This document shows positions 1 through 5,554 of a stretch of DNA of 54,773 nt, one piece after another. The DNA lies in contig FOCC01000011.1 of the NCBI GenBank assembly GCA_900110005.1, forward strand, positions 1 to 54,773, given 5' to 3'. Below the pieces are notes generated by a model. It ran no database searches, was not told where the DNA came from, and was given only the letters and a program-made list of their open reading frames with translations. A program made the position numbers and the translations under genes. Positions within the stretch are counted from its first letter, which is position 1; each line of letters begins with the position of its first letter. Origin of the DNA: Ligilactobacillus sp. WC1T17 (GTDB taxonomy: Bacteria > Bacillota > Bacilli > Lactobacillales > Lactobacillaceae).

Positions 1-111
1 GGTTTTGGTCGCATACGCCTACGTCTAAGCTGTGTCCGCTTGGAATCGTACCGATTCCCGCGCTACCACGAGCTTAGTCTACCGGCGTATAACCGCTCGC
101 CAAAGCACCCT
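1..111 (-). repeat. Array 1, unit 5, cut by the window edge
   Basis: This unit is nearly identical, on the opposite strand, to 3025-3142. I see one substitution over the first ~100 nt, then divergence at the outer end. Stems are ATACGCC/GGCGTAT, AAGCT/AGCTT and apical GGAATCG/CGATTCC. Confidence 0.85.
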
Positions 112-115
112 GATT

Positions 116-233
116 TAGTCGGGCTTTGGCTCGCATAAGGCTAAATCTAAGCACAAACGTCTTGGGGTCTTGCAGACCCACTGCGCCGTTTCCAGCTTAT
201 CTTACGCCTTATGACCGCTCCCAAAAGCACCCT
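116..233 (-). repeat. Array 1, unit 4
   Basis: This unit has conserved ends but its own interior. On the minus strand it pairs CATAAGGC/GCCTTATG, TAAGC/GCTTA, AAACG/CGTTT and apical GGGTCT/AGACCC. None of these stems matches those of the neighbouring units, yet they sit at equivalent positions. Confidence 0.85.
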
Positions 234-237
234 GGAG

Positions 238-356
238 TAGTTGGGCTTTTAGTCGCATGGGCTTAGTGACAAGGAACTACTCCTCGGGGGCTTAACAGCC
301 CCGCTTCGTCGCAGTCCAGCTTGTCATACAGCCCATAACCGCTCCAAAAAGCACCC
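238..356 (-). repeat. Array 1, unit 3
   Basis: This is a near-duplicate of unit 2 and of the plus-strand unit 3147-3265. Against the latter I see only a C/T difference in the arm and a G/A difference in the end motif (GCCCAACTA here). Confidence 0.85.
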
Positions 357-361
357 TGGTT

Positions 362-480
362 TAGTCGGGCTTTTAGTCGCATGGGCTTAGTGACAAGGAA
401 CTACTCCTCGGGGGCTTAACAGCCCCGCTTCGTCGCAGTCCAGCTTGTCATCAGCCCATAACCGCTCCCAAAAGCACCCT
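362..480 (-). repeat. Array 1, unit 2
   Basis: This unit is nearly identical to unit 3 (238-356) and, on the opposite strand, to 3147-3265. Paired segments on the minus strand are ATGGGCT/AGCCCAT, TGACAAG/CTTGTCA-type arms and the apical GGGGCT/AGCCCC. The two copies differ by a few bases near the outer arms. Confidence 0.85.
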
Positions 481-483
481 TTT

Positions 484-603
484 TTAGTTGGGCTTTTCTT
501 GGCAAGCTCCTAGAGCTAAGACCCTTAACCCTTGGGGCTTTACAGCCCACGGCGGGTTCAGGGCACTTAGCTTACGAAGCCTAAACGCTCAGTTTTGCAC
601 CCT
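484..603 (-). repeat. Array 1, unit 1 (gene-proximal), overlapping the MATE stop codon
   Basis: This unit begins AGGGTGCAAAACTGAGCG at 603 on the minus strand and ends at about 484. Paired segments seen on the minus strand are AGCTAAG/CTTAGCT, AACCC/GGGTT and an apical GGGCT/AGCCC. The outermost stem is weaker than in other units. Its first ~20 nt encode the last residues (KGAKLSV) and stop codon of the MATE protein. The 7 nt before it (CTAAAAA) recur immediately after it. Confidence 0.85.
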
Positions 604-1885
604 TTTTTAGCAACATAATAAATCCTAACAGACAAGTGAGGGCTTCGGCAAGGGGGCTGGCGAGCCAAACACCGTTAAGACCTAAGAAATGCGGTAAAAG
701 CATGAGACAGATAAAAATCAAGACGTATCCGCGCAGAATTGCCAGCAAAAATGCCGTTTGGGCTTGATCAATAGCGGCTAAAGACATATTGATGACAAGA
801 TTTTGGCTGGCAAATAAACTGGAAATAAAGTACAGCGGAATACCGGCACAGGCAATTTTTAGCAAGGCGGCGGAATGTTCTTGGTTAAAGAGGGTTACAA
901 TCGGATATCGGAAGATGATTAATCCTAGATAGGCTAAGACAGCTAAGGCAAGACTGATTTTTAAGCCAAAGAAAATGACAGATTTAGCATTGGCGAAGTT
1001 TTTTTGTCCATATTCACGGCTGGCCAAAGGTTGCACGCCTAAAGCTACCCCGTTGGAAAGAGCTAAGGTCATAATGGCAATATTAGAGATAACTCCATAA
1101 GCAGCAATGGCCGTATCACCTGAAATTTTTAGCAACACAATATTAAACAAGAAAATCATCACACCGGTACTAAGCTCGGTTAAACAAGACGGGAAGCCTA
1201 ATTTAAATGATTTGACGATGATATCCAGCTTAGGTTTTGTCCAAAAAAGTTTTAACTTGCGCCCTTTAAAATGACGGTGGCGGCTTAAAACCAAAAGGCT
1301 GGTGATTGGAGATACGAAGGTTGCTATGGCAGCACCTTCAATTTTTAACCCGCACACAAAGATTAAAAAGGCATCCGCTAAGATAACGCAAAAAGTTTCC
1401 GTTAAAGAAGCCTGCATTGTCAAGCGCGGGTTGGCATCATTACGAATGAAATTAATGCAGATGTAGTTGCAGATAAAAAAAGGTGCCGTACAAATCACAA
1501 TCCGGTAGTAGATATTGGCTAAAGACCAGGTTTTTGCTGTCGCACCCAAAAGAGTTAAAATTTGCGGGGCAAAAAGGGTGCCTAAACAGGCAATCGTCAG
1601 TCCAATGATAAGTCCGGTAAGCAAGAGCTGGGAAAATAACTTTTCCACTTTTTGCGGATGCCTGATTTTATTCATGGAATAAAGTGAACTGCCGCCAATG
1701 CCAAACATGATGCCAATGGCATTGGAAAGGTTGAACACGGGGAGGACAATATTTAAAGCAGCCAATCCCATGGATCCTGAAGCAATTGAAATAAATAAAG
1801 CATCAATGATGACGTAAGCTGATAGACCTAAAGAAGCAAAGATATTACGGATAATATAATTACCGGCTTCTTTTGTAATTGACAT
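581..1885 (-). CDS. MATE-family multidrug/metabolite exporter
   Basis: This 434-residue polytopic membrane protein has about 12 predicted membrane segments in two homologous halves, which fits the usual MATE length. The family exports cationic drugs or metabolites using a Na+ or H+ gradient. The arrangement resembles MepA-type exporters; the substrate cannot be read from sequence. The start is supported by a GAGGTG ribosome binding site 5 nt before the ATG. The gene is divergent from the ROK kinase gene. The last residues (KGAKLSV) and stop codon are encoded by the first unit of repeat array 1, so the native C-terminus has probably been replaced or extended. The exporter fold is complete upstream of that point. 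Confidence 0.9.
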   Translation of the reverse strand: MSITKEAGNYIIRNIFASLGLSAYVIIDALFISIASGSMGLAALNIVLPVFNLSNAIGIMFGIGGSSLYSMNKIRHPQKVEKLFSQLLLTGLIIGLTIACLGTLFAPQILTLLGATAKTWSLANIYYRIVICTAPFFICNYICINFIRNDANPRLTMQASLTETFCVILADAFLIFVCGLKIEGAAIATFVSPITSLLVLSRHRHFKGRKLKLFWTKPKLDIIVKSFKLGFPSCLTELSTGVMIFLFNIVLLKISGDTAIAAYGVISNIAIMTLALSNGVALGVQPLASREYGQKNFANAKSVIFFGLKISLALAVLAYLGLIIFRYPIVTLFNQEHSAALLKIACAGIPLYFISSLFASQNLVINMSLAAIDQAQTAFLLAILRGYVLIFICLMLLPHFLGLNGVWLASPLAEALTCLLGFIMLLKKGAKLSV

Positions 1886-1974
1886 AATTTCACCTCACAT
1901 AAGCTTTTATCTGTAAATTATAGAAGTAAAATTTTAAACTAACAAGAAAAGTTATTAAAAATATGAAAAAAATG

Positions 1975-2004
1975 TTGTCATATGATAAACGATAAGCATA
2001 TAAT
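1975..2004 (+). promoter_or_regulatory. Promoter for the ROK kinase gene
   Basis: TTGTCA (1975-1980) and TATAAT (1999-2004) are separated by 18 nt. They lie about 150 nt before the ROK start codon, which implies a leader of roughly 140 nt. Confidence 0.6.
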
Positions 2005-2077
2005 ATAAGGTACGATGAAATCGTAACCAAAAGTTGATGATTGGCGAAAATTTCATGATGAATTTAGACGTAATTAA

Positions 2078-2125
2078 AAGAGCTTTACCAGCAAATATGT
2101 CAAACGTTTAGCACATTAAGCTCTT
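2078..2125 (+). promoter_or_regulatory. Hairpin in the ROK kinase leader
   Basis: AAGAGCTT (2078-2085) and AAGCTCTT (2118-2125) form a perfect 8-bp stem, with the short palindrome AAACGTTT inside the loop. The hairpin ends 26 nt before the start codon. It has no T-run, so it is not a terminator. It could be an operator or a leader RNA structure. Confidence 0.4.
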
Positions 2126-2151
2126 GAACAAAAGACAAATGGAGGATCACT

Positions 2152-3021
2152 ATGTCTGAACTTTATGGTGCAATTGAAGCTGGCGGTACAAAATTTGTGT
2201 GCGCAGTCAGCGACAAAGAAATGAATATCTTGAAGCGGGTTAAAATTCCAACCACGGTTCCTGAAGAAACAATGGCTGAAGTTTTCAAGTTCTTTGATGA
2301 AAACCCAGTATGTGCAATGGGGATTGGATCTTTTGGCCCAATCGATGTTAACAAAAAATCCAAGACTTACGGCTATATCACCACTACACCTAAGAAGGGG
2401 TGGGCTAACTACAACTTTTTAGGTGAAATGAAGAAGCACTACGATATTCCTTATGTTTGGACCACAGACGTTAATGTAGCTGCTTATGGCGAACTGAAAT
2501 TAGGTGCTGCTAAGAACAATGAGAGCTGCGTTTATTTGACAGTTGGTACTGGTATGGGCGGCGGTGCCGTTGTTAACGGCAAAGTCTTAGAAGGGTTCGG
2601 CCACCCTGAAATGGGGCACATTACCATGCGCCGTCATCCGGATGACAAGTACGAAGGCTACTGCATTTATCACAAAGACTGCCTTGAAGGGTTAACATGC
2701 GGACCTGCTGTTGAGGCTCGTGCCGGCGGTGTTAAGGCTTATGACATTCCTAAGGATGCTAAGGATTGGGAAATTGAAGCTTACTACTTAGCCCAAGCTT
2801 GCATGGCTTACACATTGATTTTGTCACCAGAAAAGATTATCTTTGGTGGCGGTGTTTCCAAGCAAGAACAACTCTTCCCAATGATCCGCAAGTCATTTGC
2901 AGAACAAATGAATGGTTATGTTAAGACACCAGATCTTGATGACTACATCGTGCACGTTGAATTAGGCGACGATGCCGGAATCACTGGCTGCTTACTTTTA
3001 GCCATCAATGCTGCTAGATAA
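2152..3021 (+). CDS. ROK-family fructokinase
   Basis: This 289-residue cytoplasmic sugar kinase begins with the ROK ATP-binding signature (EAGGTKF near residue 10). It carries the glycine-rich GTGMGGG motif and the GHPEMGH segment near residues 149-155. The His-x(n)-Cys-x2-His-x2-Cys zinc site follows (YCIYHKDC). Length and the short zinc loop match Bacillus YdhR/GmuE-type and lactic acid bacterial ScrK fructokinases, which phosphorylate fructose from sucrose or mannan breakdown. The start follows GGAGG at 8-nt spacing. It stands alone under its own promoter, divergent from the MATE gene. Glucose or mannose kinase activity cannot be excluded. Its 3' end is the landing site of repeat array 2. 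Confidence 0.88.
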   Translation: MSELYGAIEAGGTKFVCAVSDKEMNILKRVKIPTTVPEETMAEVFKFFDENPVCAMGIGSFGPIDVNKKSKTYGYITTTPKKGWANYNFLGEMKKHYDIPYVWTTDVNVAAYGELKLGAAKNNESCVYLTVGTGMGGGAVVNGKVLEGFGHPEMGHITMRRHPDDKYEGYCIYHKDCLEGLTCGPAVEARAGGVKAYDIPKDAKDWEIEAYYLAQACMAYTLILSPEKIIFGGGVSKQEQLFPMIRKSFAEQMNGYVKTPDLDDYIVHVELGDDAGITGCLLLAINAAR

Positions 3022-3024
3022 ACC

Positions 3025-3142
3025 AGGGTGCTTTGGCGAGCGGTCATACGCCGGTAGACTAAGCTCGTGGTAGCGCGGGAATCGGTACGATTCCAAGCGG
3101 ACACAGCTTAGACGTAGGCGTATGCGAGTCAAAGCCCGACTA
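3025..3142 (+). repeat. Array 2, unit 1
   Basis: This unit begins AGGGTGCTTTGGCGAGCG and ends GCCCGACTA. Nested pairs run from outside inward: GCTTTG/CAAAGC, CATACGCC/GGCGTATG, AAGCT/AGCTT, GTG/CAC, CGC/GCG and GGAATCG/CGATTCC around a GTA loop. It is the inverted near-twin of 1-111. TAAACC stands on both sides of it. Confidence 0.9.
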
Positions 3143-3146
3143 AACC

Positions 3147-3265
3147 AGGGTGCTTTTTGGAGCGGTTATGGGCTGTATGACAAGCTGGACTGCGATGAAG
3201 CGGGGCTGTTAAGCCCCCGAGGAGTAGTTCCTTGTCACTAAGCCCATGCGACTAAAAGCCCGACT
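3147..3265 (+). repeat. Array 2, unit 2
   Basis: Pairs are GCTTTT/AAAAGC, ATGGGCT/AGCCCAT, TGACAAG/CTTGTCA, ACT/AGT and GGGGCT/AGCCCC. It is the inverted near-twin of 238-356 and 362-480. Confidence 0.9.
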
Positions 3266-3270
3266 AAAAA

Positions 3271-3304
3271 AGGGTGCTTTGGCGAGCGATCATAAGGCGT
3301 ACTA
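3271..3304 (+). repeat. Array 2, unit 3, internally deleted
   Basis: The 5' end (AGGGTGCTTTGGCGAGCG and the CATAAGGC arm) is intact but joins directly to GTACTA. The apical hairpin and 3' arm are missing. The 5' arm resembles the array 1 unit at 116-233. Confidence 0.7.
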
Positions 3305-3308
3305 CATC

Positions 3309-3432
3309 AGGGTGCAAAACTGAGTGCCTATGAGCCGTACGCTAAGCTTGGCCTGATGGCGACGCGAGGGGTTTGTCCCCTCCTAGCCTTCAGGTCCTTA
3401 GCGCTAGGCTCATGCGACCAAAAGCCCGACTA
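3309..3432 (+). repeat. Array 2, unit 4
   Basis: The 5' end is of the AGGGTGCAAAACTGAG type. Pairs are ATGAGCC/GGCTCAT, CGCTAA/TTAGCG, CCTGA/TCAGG and GAGGGG/CCCCTC. The arm GTACGCTAAGCT is shared with the array 3 unit 37513-37633, and the ATGAGCC arms with 37390-37507, so units appear mosaic. Confidence 0.85.
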
Positions 3433-3436
3433 CATC

Positions 3437-3500
3437 AGGGTGCAAAACTGAGCGCTTAAGCTTCAAAGGTGCACTTCACCTTTGGAGAAATTTTATCTAC
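3437..3500 (+). repeat. Array 2, terminal short unit
   Basis: This ~64-nt unit has a normal AGGGTGC start. CAAAGGTG/CACCTTTG forms its only hairpin, and the sequence then passes to CACCTTTGGAG, a T-rich stretch and ATCTAC. The same right-hand end closes array 3. Confidence 0.75.
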
Positions 3501-3504
3501 AAAT

Positions 3505-3540
3505 AAAAAAAGAGCAGGCTTTAAGCCTGCTCTTTTTTTG
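3505..3540. terminator. Bidirectional intrinsic terminator between the ROK gene with its array and the DXS-like gene
   Basis: AGAGCAGGCT/AGCCTGCTCT forms a 10-bp stem, with an A-run on the left and a T-run on the right. It can stop transcription of both converging genes. Confidence 0.85.
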
Positions 3541-3543
3541 CTG

Positions 3544-5304
3544 TTAAAGTTTAGCTAAAACGTGGTTGACAATGTTGTCAACAGTGATACCTTCTTTTTC
3601 AAGCAATTCGCTTGCATTATAGCGATCATGGAAGGCTTTAGATAAACCGTATGTTTGGACAGCTAAATCTTTGTTTCCAAGGTAGGAAGCAACCATTTGG
3701 CCATAGCCGCCTTCTAAGACACCGTCTTCTAAAGTTACTACAACGTCGTGGTTTGTTTCTAAGCTGTCCAGAAGTTCAGTATCCAAGCCGGTGACGAACT
3801 TAGGATTTACTAAAGTTGCTTTGATGCCATGTTCTTTTTCAAGCTTGTCAGCAACCTGCTTTGCCAAGTGGTAGAAGTTGCCCAATCCAAACAAAGCAAC
3901 CTTGGAACCTTTTTGGGTGACCTGGTTCTTGTTTAAGACAGAGTAGTCGGTAGTGTCTGCTACGCCGGTTTCAACCAGCGGACCTACTGGAACCCGGATA
4001 GCTGCTGGGTGGTCTTGTTGTTCGATGGCCCAGTTGGTCATGGACAAAAGTTCTTCCTTGTTGGTTGGAGCCAGGTAAACCACGTTTGGAATGTGGGCTA
4101 AGAATGGAATATCGAAGAAGCCGATGTGGCTTTCGTCGTTCATCCCGTTAACTGAGGCCATGTATACCAAGATTGTACCCGGCAGGTCGTTTAAGGCCAG
4201 GTCATGGGATACTTGGTCATAAGCTCTTTGCAGGAAGGTGGAGTAGACGGTGAAGACCGGCTTTGCGCCGCCTTTAGCTAAACCAGCAGTCATGGTAACA
4301 GCTTCTTGTTCAGCAATACCAACGTCAACAAATTGCTTAGGAAACTTGGCTCTTTGTTCTGGAGTCAGCAGGATCATTGGTGTCCCGGCTGTGACTTCGA
4401 CGACAGTTGGGTCTTTTTCCATCTTGTCCAGCATAAAATCAGTTAAAACAGAGCTGTATGTTGGCTTTGTCGGGTCGCCGAATTGAACGTATTCACCGGT
4501 CTTGGGATTGTAAGGACCACCGGCGTGGAAAGCTTCATGATTTTCTTCAGCTGGTTTGAAGCCATGGCCTTTATCAGTGTGGATATGAAGCAATACCTGG
4601 TGGTCGGCATCTTTGACTTCGTTGAAGAGGGCGATTAACTTATCTAAGTCATTACCATCATCTAAGTAGTGGTATTCATAACCCATAGCTTTGAATAAGT
4701 TGTCAGGAGCCTCTCCGTTTGATTCACGTAAGGACTGCAAAGCAGTGTAAAGGCCGCGCTGAGGGTTAGGTGCGATGGATTGGTCATTATCATTTAAAAT
4801 AACAATAGCTTGTGTGTTGACGTTGGCGATTTCATCCAAGCCTTCAAAAGCAAGGCCGCCAGACATGGAACCATCACCAATGACAGCAATCACACGATAG
4901 TCTTCGCCTTTGACGTCTCTAGCTTTCATTAAACCAGAAGCCAAGGCTAAAGAAGTTGAAGTATGTCCGACTGAGAATAAGTCATATTCGCTTTCCTTAG
5001 GGTTGGTGTAGCCGGAAACATCATCGTAGTGAGCAGGATTTAAGAAGGCTTGAGCGCGCCCTGTTAACATCTTGTGAACGTATGATTGGTGGGAAACGTC
5101 GTAGACAATTTTGTCCTTGGGAGTATCGAAGACATCGTGCAGGGCGACTGTCATTTCAACGACCCCGAAGTTAGGGCCATTGTGGCCGCCGTGCTGGCTG
5201 GTTTTTTGCAGGAGAGCTTGGCGGGCTTCATCAACAAGGGTGTGAAGTTCTGCATTTGAGAGTTTTTTGACATCAGCAGATGAAGTGATTTTTTCTAAAA
5301 GCAT
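3544..5304 (-). CDS. 1-Deoxy-D-xylulose-5-phosphate synthase-like thiamine-diphosphate enzyme
   Basis: This 586-residue protein has the transketolase-like order of domains: an N-terminal ThDP-binding domain (GDGSMSGG near residue 145, then NDND), a central pyrimidine domain (GIAEQEAVT) and a C-terminal transketolase domain. DXS proper condenses pyruvate and glyceraldehyde 3-phosphate for isoprenoid, thiamine and pyridoxal synthesis. Several segments differ from the canonical enzyme as I recall it. The DRAG loop is replaced by a run around SVNGMND, and the YPRG segment reads RVPVG. Lactobacilli generally make isoprenoids by the mevalonate route, and no other MEP-pathway gene is present here. 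The start follows AGGAGG. Family assignment is firm; the reaction is uncertain. Confidence 0.8.
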   Translation of the reverse strand: MLLEKITSSADVKKLSNAELHTLVDEARQALLQKTSQHGGHNGPNFGVVEMTVALHDVFDTPKDKIVYDVSHQSYVHKMLTGRAQAFLNPAHYDDVSGYTNPKESEYDLFSVGHTSTSLALASGLMKARDVKGEDYRVIAVIGDGSMSGGLAFEGLDEIANVNTQAIVILNDNDQSIAPNPQRGLYTALQSLRESNGEAPDNLFKAMGYEYHYLDDGNDLDKLIALFNEVKDADHQVLLHIHTDKGHGFKPAEENHEAFHAGGPYNPKTGEYVQFGDPTKPTYSSVLTDFMLDKMEKDPTVVEVTAGTPMILLTPEQRAKFPKQFVDVGIAEQEAVTMTAGLAKGGAKPVFTVYSTFLQRAYDQVSHDLALNDLPGTILVYMASVNGMNDESHIGFFDIPFLAHIPNVVYLAPTNKEELLSMTNWAIEQQDHPAAIRVPVGPLVETGVADTTDYSVLNKNQVTQKGSKVALFGLGNFYHLAKQVADKLEKEHGIKATLVNPKFVTGLDTELLDSLETNHDVVVTLEDGVLEGGYGQMVASYLGNKDLAVQTYGLSKAFHDRYNASELLEKEGITVDNIVNHVLAKL

Positions 5305-5380
5305 GTGGTTGCCTCCTTTTCTTAATTCGCATCTATTGTAAAACCTAAACCTTACTTTAGGTCAAATAAAAAGACTTTTT

Positions 5381-5524
5381 TAACAAGCTAATCAACTAGG
5401 GGGCGATCCTATTTTACAGGTGCAAGAGACCGTTTATTTAGAAGATGGACGCGCTTTAGAGTATACGATTGAACGTCACCCTTACGACCAAGGAAATGCG
5501 TATACCTTAATTGAGCAACACTAA
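5381..5524 (+). pseudogene. Remnant of a GntR/HutC-family regulator (C-terminal UTRA fragment)
   Basis: An open stretch after the stop at 5381-5383 encodes about 46 residues and ends at a TAA at 5522-5524. The reading (ending in the segment GNAYTLIEQH) matches the end of a HutC-type UTRA ligand-binding domain: a LGGDPILQV start, then a YLEDGRALEYT strand. There is no start codon, ribosome binding site or DNA-binding domain. The 5' part is therefore deleted. The following hairpin at 5523-5554 may be its original terminator, now shared with pepX. Confidence 0.65.
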
Positions 5525-5554
5525 AAAAGACCTAGCGGATGCTAGGTCTTTTTA
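5523..5554. terminator. Bidirectional terminator of pepX and the regulator remnant
   Basis: AAGACCTAGC/GCTAGGTCTT forms a 10-bp stem with a GGAT loop, flanked by A- and T-runs. Confidence 0.8.

Larger units (their letters stand above)
1..603 (-). repeat. Repeat array 1: tandem palindromic ~118-nt units downstream of the MATE gene
   Basis: Five tandem units are visible, all read on the minus strand in the direction of MATE transcription. From the gene outward they lie at 484-603, 362-480, 238-356, 116-233 and 1-111. Each begins AGGGTGC and ends near GCCCGACTA (or GCCCAACTA), with 4-7 nt between units. Each unit folds into a long interrupted hairpin whose stem sequence differs between units. 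The array is visibly richer in G+C than the neighbouring genes. It runs off the left window edge, so its far end and any terminator are not seen. No protein-coding capacity is apparent apart from the MATE C-terminus inside the first unit. Confidence 0.9.
3025..3500 (+). repeat. Repeat array 2: tandem palindromic units downstream of the ROK kinase
   Basis: Five units are read on the plus strand: 3025-3142, 3147-3265, a truncated unit 3271-3304, 3309-3432 and a short terminal unit 3437-3500. The first begins 3 nt after the ROK stop codon. The array ends just before an intrinsic terminator, so it probably forms the 3' untranslated region of the kinase mRNA. Units 1 and 2 have near-identical partners, inverted, in array 1. 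Confidence 0.9.

Noticed and set aside
1-603. CRISPR array
   Set aside because: The ~118-nt units are themselves the variable part and are separated by only 4-7 nt. There are no constant short repeats with unique 30-nt spacers and no cas genes.
3025-3500. Integron attC sites
   Set aside because: Structure-conserved palindromes recall attC, but the ends (AGGGTGC, GCCCGACTA) are not the attC core sites. No cassettes lie between units and no integrase is present.
3025-3500. Set of ordinary terminators
   Set aside because: Units lack T-runs after the hairpins, are four-segment structures of ~118 nt, and a normal terminator follows separately.
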